From: Chloroflexota bacterium
GTDB lineage: Bacteria; Chloroflexota; Limnocylindria; Limnocylindrales; CSP1-4
Length of the DNA: 13,185 nt
Reading direction: 5' to 3'
NCBI GenBank assembly: GCA_003157175.1
Contig: PMIQ01000150.1
Location: 14,469-27,653, forward strand
In this document: in pieces, positions 7,295 through 12,768 of the stretch
Numbering within the stretch: the first letter of the stretch is position 1
How the letters are laid out: each line of letters begins with the position of its first letter
Translations under genes and position numbers: made by a program
Notes under the pieces: model-generated
The model's input: the letters and a program-made list of their open reading frames with translations, nothing else
Database searches by the model: none
Told to the model about the DNA's origin: nothing

Positions 7295-7968
7295 GATTCC
7301 AAGACGCCGCCCGCGACGCCCGAACCGTCGTCTACGCGGGTATCCAGGCCGATCCGCTGGTCGCGCGAGTGGCGGGGCTGCTGGTCGCGGCCACTCCGGC
7401 GGAGCGCTGGATGGCCCGCGCGGTGATGAACGGCGAACGCACCGAGCCGGAGATCTGGCGGCGCATCTTTCCGTCGCTCTTTGGCGAGGGGCCGGCGGCC
7501 GCGGCGGCCGAGTTTCTCGGTCACGCCGAGAAGCTGCTTGCCGCCTCTCTCGAGGTCGCCAATCGCGGAGAGCAGGCCCGCAGCTCGTACCGCGGGGCCA
7601 TAGTGGAGGAGCTGACGGCGCAGCTGCTCGCCCGCCGCAGCGGCACCGTGAAGCGGGAGCGGCGCGTCCTCTTCGACGGCGTCCCGGCCGAGATCCACCC
7701 CTACGACGTCACAGTCGAATCCGCGGCGAAACCAGAGGTGTACGACTGCAAATGGGGCGCGCGGGGCATCAACGCCGACGTCCTGAACCAGCTCGATGAC
7801 GCGCGGACCCACGCCGCCGACGAGGAGATCGAGCTCGACGTCGCGATCGTCGTCTTCGACGCCCGCAGGTCCGCCGACATCCGGCTCGATCGATCGACCG
7901 CGCGGCGGGATGGCACGCGACTGGTCGCCCTCGAGACATTCGACGAACTGGCGAAGGCGCGCCCGTGA
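7291..7968 (+). CDS. PD-(D/E)XK nuclease-like protein
   Basis: 225 residues. The C-terminal half carries a PD-(D/E)XK-type core: Glu106/Glu107 in the helix RGAIVEELTAQLL, PYD ending in Asp139, then EVYDCKW with Asp152 and Lys154 (pattern D-x12-D-x-K), and Gln167/Asp170 in the next helix (LNQLDDA). This order matches the restriction-endonuclease fold, in which these residues bind metal and cut DNA or RNA. The N-terminal 95 residues are helical with no recognised domain. I chose ATG 7291 because it overlaps the upstream stop (ATGA); the open frame further upstream is a shadow of the preceding gene. Its own stop overlaps the thioesterase GTG (GTGA, 7965-7968). Cleavage activity is inferred from motifs only; the family name is not known to me. 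Confidence 0.72.
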   Translation: MRFQDAARDARTVVYAGIQADPLVARVAGLLVAATPAERWMARAVMNGERTEPEIWRRIFPSLFGEGPAAAAAEFLGHAEKLLAASLEVANRGEQARSSYRGAIVEELTAQLLARRSGTVKRERRVLFDGVPAEIHPYDVTVESAAKPEVYDCKWGARGINADVLNQLDDARTHAADEEIELDVAIVVFDARRSADIRLDRSTARRDGTRLVALETFDELAKARP

Positions 7969-8741
7969 GCGAGCAAGCGGACGTGCCGGCCGTCCTGCGG
8001 GACGAGTTGCCCTACAGGATCGTTCGGCCGTTTCGGGTCCGCTTCGAGGAATCGACGGCCAGCGAGACAATCCGGACGGCCGTCTACCTGGCCTGGGTCG
8101 CGGACATCGCGTGGCAGCACTCGACGGCGCTCGGCTTCGGGCGCGAGTGGTACAGCGAGCGCGGTCTCTTCTGGCTCGTGCGGTCGGTCCGGCTCGACGT
8201 CTGCGCGCCGATCCACACCTACGACGGTGTGTTCGTGAGCACGCGGGTGGTCGGCTACCGGCGCATCGGCGCCCGGCGCGAGAGCGAGGTTCGCGATCCG
8301 TCGGGCGAGCTGCTGGCGCGCCTCGAGATCGACTGGGTCATGGTCAACGATCGGGGCGCGCCGACGCGCGTCCCCGAGGACTTCCACAAGTTCGTGGTCG
8401 AGGGCGCGGCCAGCTTTGAGATGCTCAAAGTGGCGCTGCCGGCGGCGCCGCCGGACGCCGTCGAGCGGCGCTTCCACGTCCACCGGCGCGACCTGGACCC
8501 ACTGGACCACGTCAACAACAGCGTCTACCTCGACTACTTTGAGGAGGCGCTGGAGGCCGCGGGGCAGGGCGAGCTGCTGCGCACCGTGCCGCGCCGCTAC
8601 GTCCTGGACTTTGCCAGCTCCGCCGAACGCGACGAGCCGCTGGTGGGACGAGCGTGGTCGCACGAAAGCGGCTGGGCCTACCGTCTATCTCGTGAGGACG
8701 GCACCGAGATCTTCAGGGCGCGACTCTACCGGCCGGGTTGA
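7965..8741 (+). CDS. Acyl-ACP thioesterase-like double hotdog protein
   Basis: 258 residues with two hotdog domains in tandem, as in bacterial and plant FatA/FatB-type thioesterases, which release fatty acids from acyl carrier protein. The N-terminal hotdog (about 20-140) contains YLAWVADIAWQHSTALGF and a strand FWLVRSVRLDVCAP. The C-terminal hotdog (about 168-256) contains DLDPLDHVNNSVYLDYFEEA, with the Asp/Asn/His set of the catalytic HVNN..Y..(W/F)..E motif (Asp181, His182, Asn184). The substrate could instead be an acyl-CoA. It starts at GTG 7965, which overlaps the nuclease-like stop, and ends the operon. Why a lipid thioesterase is coupled to a nuclease-like gene is not clear. Confidence 0.82.
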   Translation: MSEQADVPAVLRDELPYRIVRPFRVRFEESTASETIRTAVYLAWVADIAWQHSTALGFGREWYSERGLFWLVRSVRLDVCAPIHTYDGVFVSTRVVGYRRIGARRESEVRDPSGELLARLEIDWVMVNDRGAPTRVPEDFHKFVVEGAASFEMLKVALPAAPPDAVERRFHVHRRDLDPLDHVNNSVYLDYFEEALEAAGQGELLRTVPRRYVLDFASSAERDEPLVGRAWSHESGWAYRLSREDGTEIFRARLYRPG

Positions 8742-8911
8742 GCGGCGCCGGGGGGCCCGGTCGGCCGCCCGCGCTCCGATACGGCTCACCTTCGGCCGAC
8801 TTTCCCAGATTCACGCCAGGACGTCCCGTCGTGTGTATCGGGAAGGTTCGGGCGGGTCGCGGCGCCTACTCGGCGCCTGCCGGCCGCCGCCGGTGCGTCA
8901 GTCCGCGGCCG

Positions 8912-9289
8912 CTATACCTTGGGGGCGTCGTCCGGCTTGGAGCCTTGGTCGGTGCCCTCGGCGTTGCGGGCTCGGGCAGCCTCGGCCGCCTTGCGGAGAT
9001 CGGCCGCGAGATCCTTGCTCCGGGCCGCCAGCCGATCGCCGACGTGCTCGGTGACGTTGGCCGCCTTGTGAGCGACCGGCCCGGCATTCTCTGCGGCCAC
9101 CGCAGCCAGCTCGGCGGCCTTCGCGGCCACGTCCCGGAGAACCGGACCGGCCGTCCTGCCGGTCTGGTCGATCATCACCTGGAGTTGCGCGATCATCTTC
9201 TCGGCCGTCGCGCGGGCCTGTTCCATGCGCGGTCCGCCGCCCTGATCGCCGGCTCCGCCAGTCTCGCCACCCTGCTCATTCGGTCCCAT
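8912..9289 (-). CDS. Ala-rich amphipathic helical protein of unknown function
   Basis: 125 residues. A Gly-rich start (about 1-20) precedes a long Ala/Lys/Glu/Asp helix (about 22-110) with heptad-like spacing: MEQARATAEKMIAQLQVMID, then VLRDVAAKAAELAAVAAENA, then LAADLRKAAEAARAR. A polar tail ends in PKV. It has no signal peptide or membrane segment. The composition resembles phasin-, apolipoprotein- or LEA-like helices that coat surfaces, but such similarity is generic. The start ATG at 9289 has GGGGTGA a few bases upstream. An overlapping plus-strand frame over this stretch reads as random Arg/Pro/Gly and is judged a shadow. This gene is on the same strand as the SpoIID-domain gene behind it, about 157 bases apart. 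Confidence 0.7.
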   Translation of the reverse strand: MGPNEQGGETGGAGDQGGGPRMEQARATAEKMIAQLQVMIDQTGRTAGPVLRDVAAKAAELAAVAAENAGPVAHKAANVTEHVGDRLAARSKDLAADLRKAAEAARARNAEGTDQGSKPDDAPKV

Positions 9290-9343
9290 TTCGTCACCCC
9301 GATCTCCGGCGAGGAACTTGCCCCTCGACGTCAGGCACGATCA

Positions 9344-9373
9344 ATCCTACGCCCGGAACGGATCCGGGTCGAA
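9344..9373 (-). promoter_or_regulatory. Possible promoter of the Ala-rich helical protein gene
   Basis: On the minus strand, TTCGAC (9368-9373) and TAGGAT (9344-9349) are 18 bases apart, upstream of the ATG at 9289. They match the -35 and -10 consensus four of six each, so this is a weak candidate. Confidence 0.3.
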
Positions 9374-9408
9374 TGGAGGACCCGCTGCGGCCGTCCGGCG
9401 CGACGCCC

Positions 9409-9450
9409 GTGGGTCGGCAAGGGGCGTCTGTGGGTCGGATCGGGCGTCAG
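9409..9450. repeat. Two imperfect 21-bp tandem repeats at the end of the SpoIID-domain gene
   Basis: GTGGGTCGG at 9409-9417 and 9430-9438, each followed by GGGCGTC after three or four bases, make two near-identical 21-bp units. With GACGCCC at 9402-9408 they can also pair as GACGCCC/GGGCGTC. They run just past the stop codon of the minus-strand gene. There is no T-run, so terminator function is doubtful. Confidence 0.45.
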
Positions 9451-10727
9451 GCGGCCGGGCCCATCAGGACGGCGGAGACCGTCGTGCTCTTGTGACCGGC
9501 GCTGTCGGTCAGAACCAGCCGGTAGCGGTAGCAGAACAGCTTGCCCAGCCCAACCGAGGAGACAGGCGAGGGGGAGTTGACGGACGTCACCGTGGCCCAC
9601 AGTGCTCCGGCGCAGGTGCCGGCAGCGGCCTGGGCCGCTCGCTCGGTGACGAGGCTGCGGCTGATCAGGTGCGTCCCGGACGCCAGAGTCTCGGTCCAGC
9701 GAATAGTGGCGGTCGTCCCACTGAGCGCCGTCACGACCCCCGGAATCGGGGTGGTGAACGTCCCCGTCGGGGCCGCCGGATCGACCAGCATCGTCCCGGA
9801 CTGCCACTCCGTCGTAGCGGTAGTCGAGTCCGTCAGAGCGACGACAGCGCGGTAGCAGTAACCGGAATGAAGGCCGGTCACCGTCTGGGGCGACGCCGCG
9901 GTGGACTGCCAGGCCGGCGAGGCGGGCACCCAGCGGTCGACGGCGCAGCTGCCGTTGAACGGCAGAGCCATCAGCAAGGAGACGAGTCGACTCGAGATCG
10001 TCGTCCCGGCGGCCGGCTGCTCCGCCCACACGACCGTCGCCGAGGTCCCGACCGTCACCTGTTCCTGGTTGGGTGGCGACAGAAAGATGGCCGAGGGCAT
10101 AGCAGGCGGCGCCCATAACGCGATCCCGGGGTCGAAGTAGACGTGCAGGATCTGATCGAACGTCATGCCGTTGTTGGCGCACGTAAGTGAACTGTGCTGA
10201 TACAGGTGGTATCCGTCGGCGTCGGCGCCACACGCGCTTGGGTAGACACCCGAGCGGTACCCCATCATCAGAAACGCGCCGTTCTTGGTAACGGACGTGG
10301 TCCAGGTCGCCTCGATCGCTGCCAGCTGCCCCGCCGATGGCGTTCGAGACTCCGGCTGATAGATCTGATCGCTCGTGTTGTCCGCAACGTCGTAGCAGGA
10401 GCTGTGCGCCGTTCCGCCGCGCCAGTGCATCGTGTAGTACCAGCCGTACTGTTTCACGGCGATCGCGCCCGTCTGGAGCGCCGCGGTCGGCCAGCTGGGC
10501 GGCCATTCCGCCGCGAGGACGATCTGGACATATGTCTTGAAGTCGACGGCCTGCACGTAGCCTTTGGATGTCCCGCTCGACCGTAGCACCCGGATCGTGC
10601 TCGGCGGCACGCGCGTGCTGTTCCAGCCGGTGCAGACGGCAGCGGCGCGGGCGGCGGGCGGTGGCGTAACCGTGGGCAGCCCCATCAGGGTTGTGAGAGC
10701 CAGGGCCGCCGCGAGAAGGAGTCGCAT
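9447..10727 (-). CDS. Exported SpoIID/LytB-domain protein with two C-terminal Cys-paired repeats
   Basis: 426 residues. A signal peptide MRLLLAAALALTTLMG leads to a cut near AARAAA (about 25-30). The SpoIID domain (about 50-200) has YVQIVLAAEWPPSWPTAALQ with Glu74 at the place of the catalytic Glu of SpoIID lytic transglycosylases. It also has AIAVKQYGWYY and CYDVADNTSDQIY, which equals the conserved C-D-V-x-x-x-T-x-x-Q-x-Y stretch. So it probably binds or cleaves glycan strands of the wall. Two repeats of about 95 residues follow (about 216-315 and 320-425), each with a strand ending in W-(A/T)-E, a G-(S/T)-CA Cys and a (Y/F)CYR Cys, as in Fn3/Ig-like folds with a disulfide. Sporulation is not implied, since SpoIID domains occur in non-sporulating bacteria. 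GTG 10757 is in frame, but ATG 10727 begins the signal peptide and fits a leaderless promoter. Confidence 0.85.
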   Translation of the reverse strand: MRLLLAAALALTTLMGLPTVTPPPAARAAAVCTGWNSTRVPPSTIRVLRSSGTSKGYVQAVDFKTYVQIVLAAEWPPSWPTAALQTGAIAVKQYGWYYTMHWRGGTAHSSCYDVADNTSDQIYQPESRTPSAGQLAAIEATWTTSVTKNGAFLMMGYRSGVYPSACGADADGYHLYQHSSLTCANNGMTFDQILHVYFDPGIALWAPPAMPSAIFLSPPNQEQVTVGTSATVVWAEQPAAGTTISSRLVSLLMALPFNGSCAVDRWVPASPAWQSTAASPQTVTGLHSGYCYRAVVALTDSTTATTEWQSGTMLVDPAAPTGTFTTPIPGVVTALSGTTATIRWTETLASGTHLISRSLVTERAAQAAAGTCAGALWATVTSVNSPSPVSSVGLGKLFCYRYRLVLTDSAGHKSTTVSAVLMGPAA

Positions 10728-10734
10728 TTCCGGC

Positions 10735-10764
10735 AGGCTAAGCCCGTAGACGGGCACCAGTCAA
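10735..10764 (-). promoter_or_regulatory. Candidate promoter of the SpoIID-domain gene with a palindrome in its spacer
   Basis: On the minus strand, TTGACT (10759-10764), an 18-base spacer and TAGCCT (10735-10740) lead to ATG 10727 seven bases further on, with no Shine-Dalgarno. The spacer holds GCCCGT, CT, ACGGGC (10742-10755), a perfect 6-bp inverted repeat that could be an operator. The -35 is good; the -10 is weak. Confidence 0.45.
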
Positions 10765-10792
10765 GTTAGCCCGCTCTCGCCGGGGACTCTCG

Positions 10793-11269
10793 TCAGTCCT
10801 TTTGCCCCTCTTCCCAGGCCTTGACCTTCTCGGCGATGTCGGTCTCTCCGGCCGGCCCCGTCGCGTCGAGGAGGCCCGCGTCGTACGCCGCCAGGGCTTC
10901 GGGCGAGGGCCTGCCGACGTCGCGCGAGACGTCCCCGGACCCACTCATCACCGATCCGCCGGCGTTCTCGATCTCCGCTTCGAGCTCCATCTTGCGCATC
11001 TCGAGGCGGACGGCCTCGCTGGGCGGGAGGATGGCCTTCTCGTTCGCGACCCGGTCGTCGCGGCCGGCCCGGAGCCAGGCAGTCGGGTCGATGGCGTCGG
11101 GGAGGCTGCCGTCATCGCCGCCGAGGGTGGCTTTGGCGTCGACGGCTGTCGCGCCGGGGATCTCGGGCGCTATCGCGCCCTCGACTGTCGCGCCGCACTT
11201 GGGGCAGGCAGCCACTCCGGCAGGTATCGACGTCGAACACCAGGGGCAGGTTCTGCTGGTCTCGTCCAT
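10793..11269 (-). CDS. Zinc-ribbon protein of unknown function
   Basis: 158 residues. Residues 1-30 form a zinc ribbon with two CPxC knuckles: Cys8/Cys11 (TCPWCS) and Cys22/Cys25 (ACPKCGATVEG). A loop-rich segment follows, then a charged helix (SEAVRLEMRKMELEAEIENA, about 80-100) that could pair with a partner, and an acidic end (AEKVKAWEEGQKD). There is no signal peptide or membrane segment. I chose ATG 11269 because the ribbon begins right after it; the frame is open further upstream but reads as Arg/Ser-rich noise. A TAGGGT box on the minus strand (11277-11282) lies seven bases before the ATG and no Shine-Dalgarno is seen, so a leaderless transcript is possible. Function unknown; such ribbons bind nucleic acid or protein. 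Confidence 0.75.
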   Translation of the reverse strand: MDETSRTCPWCSTSIPAGVAACPKCGATVEGAIAPEIPGATAVDAKATLGGDDGSLPDAIDPTAWLRAGRDDRVANEKAILPPSEAVRLEMRKMELEAEIENAGGSVMSGSGDVSRDVGRPSPEALAAYDAGLLDATGPAGETDIAEKVKAWEEGQKD

Positions 11270-11408
11270 GCGGCGCACCCTAGTCCACCGCGAACCTCGT
11301 CGGCTATCCAACCTTTGGCCGTGGACCGGCCATGACCCCGGACCGCCGTGTCGCGGACTTCTCAGAACGATAGAAGAGCGGCGCGCCTCGCGTGAGGTGT
11401 GCGCGCGC

Positions 11409-11535
11409 GACGTGCTGCCCTCTGGGCTCACTACGTGTCGGACACCGGTCTGGGCGCATTCAACCCGCCACCGGCGACTGGACCGTGGGCGCGCTGGCCG
11501 ACGGCGATGGCGTCTCCCTGACCATCACGGCTAGC
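11409..11535 (+). pseudogene. Frameshifted relic of a DUF11-type repeat domain
   Basis: In the 357-base gap between the zinc-ribbon and LURP-one-like genes, three consecutive plus-strand pieces in three different frames read like one DUF11 (conserved repeat) domain. They are RDVLPSGLT (to 11432), YVSDTGLGAFNP (11432-11466) and ATGDWTVGALADGDGVSLTITAS (11470-11535, split as ATGDWTVGALADGDG and VSLTITAS). The family pattern, as I know it, is D.LP.GL.yvS....G.ynp.tG.WtvG.La.G.s.tLtIta. Each frame change is explained by one missing base, near 11431 and near 11467. The rest of the gene is not seen, so this is a decayed fragment, or a sequencing error in a short remnant. Confidence 0.5.
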
Positions 11536-11587
11536 CCGCCGGGCCGCGGAGGGCAATTCGCCGCTCGATGGGCGGGTTCCGCGGGCC

Positions 11588-11607
11588 TACACTGGCCGGG
11601 ACCAGTG
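11588..11607 (+). promoter_or_regulatory. -10 box and overlapping inverted repeat before the LURP-one-like gene
   Basis: TACACT at 11588-11593 is a good -10 box. A weak -35, TCGATG (11565-11570), lies 17 bases upstream. The repeat CACTGG, six bases, CCAGTG (11590-11595 and 11602-11607) overlaps the -10 and the expected start site near 11600, as an operator would. The leader is then about 27 bases with GGAG at 11615-11618. Confidence 0.45.
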
Positions 11608-11626
11608 CCCCATCGGAGATTCGACG

Positions 11627-12130
11627 ATGTCGTTTGGCGCGAACACCTTCGTCCTGAACCAGCAGCTCCTTTCGCTCGGCGGCAACCTGTGGATCGAGGA
11701 CGCGGCCGGCAACCACGTATTCGGGGTCCAGGGCAAGCTCCTGAGCCTTCGCCGCACCCACACGCTCGTAGATCCGGCCGGAAACCCGCTCTATGAGATC
11801 GGCCAGGCGCTGGCGCACGTGCACCGGACCTTCGAGGTCAAGCGGGGCGACGAGATGGTCGCCACCATCCAGGAGGCCCTGGTAAACGTCCTGGGCGACC
11901 ACTTCACCATCACCCTGGCGGGCGGCGACGTGCTCACCGTAACCGGCGACTTCATCAACCGCGAGTTCCACGTGACCCGAGCCGGGACGGACGTCATCTT
12001 CGCCTCGCGCAGGCTGCTCGCCGTCCGCGACAGCTACGGTGTGCAGGTCGCGCCGGACTTCGACGTGCCGCTCGCGCTGGCGATCGTCGTCGCGCTCGAA
12101 CAGATGGAGCTCGAGGAGCGACAGCGCTGA
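11627..12130 (+). CDS. LURP-one-related (Tubby-C-like) protein
   Basis: 167 residues resembling the LURP-one-related family, which shares the Tubby C-terminal/phospholipid-scramblase-like beta-barrel. Typical features are the opening FVLNQQLLSLGGNLWIEDAAGN, given here as LLSLGGNLWIEDAAGN, then VFGVQGKLLSLRRTHTLVDPAGN, seen as VQGKLLSLRRTHTL, and then PLYEIGQALAHVHRTFEVKR, VTGDFINREFHVTR and a final helix DVPLALAIVVALEQM. Bacterial members have no settled function; lipid or membrane binding is a family-level suggestion. The size is normal for the family. ATG 11627 has GGAG eight bases upstream. It ends seven bases before the operator palindrome of the next gene, which might also serve as its 3' hairpin. 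Confidence 0.85.
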   Translation: MSFGANTFVLNQQLLSLGGNLWIEDAAGNHVFGVQGKLLSLRRTHTLVDPAGNPLYEIGQALAHVHRTFEVKRGDEMVATIQEALVNVLGDHFTITLAGGDVLTVTGDFINREFHVTRAGTDVIFASRRLLAVRDSYGVQVAPDFDVPLALAIVVALEQMELEERQR

Positions 12131-12137
12131 CTCAGGG

Positions 12138-12171
12138 TGGGGACGATTTGACGCGCATCAAATCGTCCCCA
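12138..12171. promoter_or_regulatory. Perfect 14-bp inverted repeat, probable operator of the ArsR-family gene
   Basis: TGGGGACGATTTGA (12138-12151), CGCGCA, TCAAATCGTCCCCA (12158-12171): arms match at all 14 positions. It covers the -35 (12148-12153) and touches the -10 (12170-12175) of the regulator gene next to it. A dimeric winged-helix repressor bound here would block RNA polymerase, so autorepression is inferred. It also lies just after the LURP-one-like stop and could fold in that mRNA, though no T-run follows. Confidence 0.85.
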
Positions 12172-12175
12172 TAAT
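12148..12175 (+). promoter_or_regulatory. Promoter of the ArsR-DUF2087 gene, leaderless
   Basis: TTGACG (12148-12153, five of six to consensus), a 16-base spacer and CATAAT (12170-12175, five of six). ATG 12182 follows after six bases with no Shine-Dalgarno, so the mRNA should begin at or beside the start codon. This is the best promoter in the window. Confidence 0.8.
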
Positions 12176-12181
12176 TGCGGC

Positions 12182-12766
12182 ATGGACCCTCAGCTCCTTG
12201 AAGCGCTCCGCGCCCTGGCCGACGCATCGCGCCTGCGGCTGGTCGGGCTGTTGTCCGCGCGTCCGATGGCGGTCGAGGAGCTGGCGGCGGCAAGCGGGCT
12301 TTCGGCCGGGACGGTCGTTCATCACCTCAAGCGGCTCGAGGCGGCCGGTCTGGTCGACTCGACGCCGCGAAGCCCCTACGTGGAGTACGCCTTGCGAGTC
12401 GATCGCCTGCAGGCGGTCTCGAAGCAGCTGGCGGGCCTCGAACGGGCGGACGAAGCCGGCGCCGAACTGCCGGGCCCGGATGGCGAGGCGCTGCCGGCCT
12501 ATGACGCGAAGGTGCTGCGGGCCTTCCTTCGCGAGGGCCGCCTGGTTTCGATCCCGGCCCAGGAGCGCAAGCGCCAGGCGGTCCTGCGCTACCTCGCGGC
12601 GCGCTGTTTCGGGGAGGATCGGCCGTATCCGGAGCGCGAGGTAAACGAGCGGCTGAGCCAGTACTACGAGGACGTGGCCGCTCTGCGGCGCTATCTGGTC
12701 GGCGCGGGTTTGATGACGCGTGCCGGCGGCGAGTACCGGCTCAACCGCTCCCCGGGGCGCACGTAG
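12182..12766 (+). CDS. ArsR-family winged-helix regulator with C-terminal DUF2087
   Basis: 194 residues. Residues 1-75 are an ArsR-type winged helix: LLEALRALADASRLRLVGLL, then the HTH helices VEELAAASGLSAGTVVHHLKRLEAAGLV, read as ELAAASGLSAGTVVHHLKRL, then the wing. Residues about 107-188 match DUF2087: AFLREGRLVSIPAQERKRQ, VLRYLAARCF, YPEREVNERLSQYYEDVAALRRYLV, seen as EREVNERLSQYYEDVAALRR, and GEYRLN at the end. The cysteine metal site of arsenic/cadmium sensors (ELCVCDL) is absent, reading VEELAAAS, so it is not a classical metal sensor; the signal is unknown and may act on DUF2087. Probably binds the inverted repeat in its own promoter. It ends two bases from the convergent LarA-like gene. 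Confidence 0.93.
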   Translation: MDPQLLEALRALADASRLRLVGLLSARPMAVEELAAASGLSAGTVVHHLKRLEAAGLVDSTPRSPYVEYALRVDRLQAVSKQLAGLERADEAGAELPGPDGEALPAYDAKVLRAFLREGRLVSIPAQERKRQAVLRYLAARCFGEDRPYPEREVNERLSQYYEDVAALRRYLVGAGLMTRAGGEYRLNRSPGRT

Positions 12767-12768
12767 AC

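Noticed and set aside
8742..8911. Possible small RNA or terminator in the 170-base gap after the thioesterase gene
   Set aside because: There are GC-rich inverted pieces (GGCGCC-TACTC-GGCGCC near 8861-8877) between converging genes, but no T-run, no promoter box and no known RNA motif that I can recognise.
8738..9580. A 280-codon plus-strand open frame after the thioesterase gene
   Set aside because: The translation is compositional noise, and it opposes the Ala-rich helical gene and the end of the SpoIID-domain gene, both of which look like real proteins.
9447..10727. SpoIID domain as evidence of endospore formation
   Set aside because: SpoIID/LytB domains are common in non-sporulating bacteria, and no other sporulation gene is in the window.
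12182..12766. Calling the ArsR-family gene an arsenic or metal sensor (arsR/smtB)
   Set aside because: The cysteine or histidine metal sites of those sensors are missing, and a DUF2087 domain is attached. The family name reflects the winged helix only.
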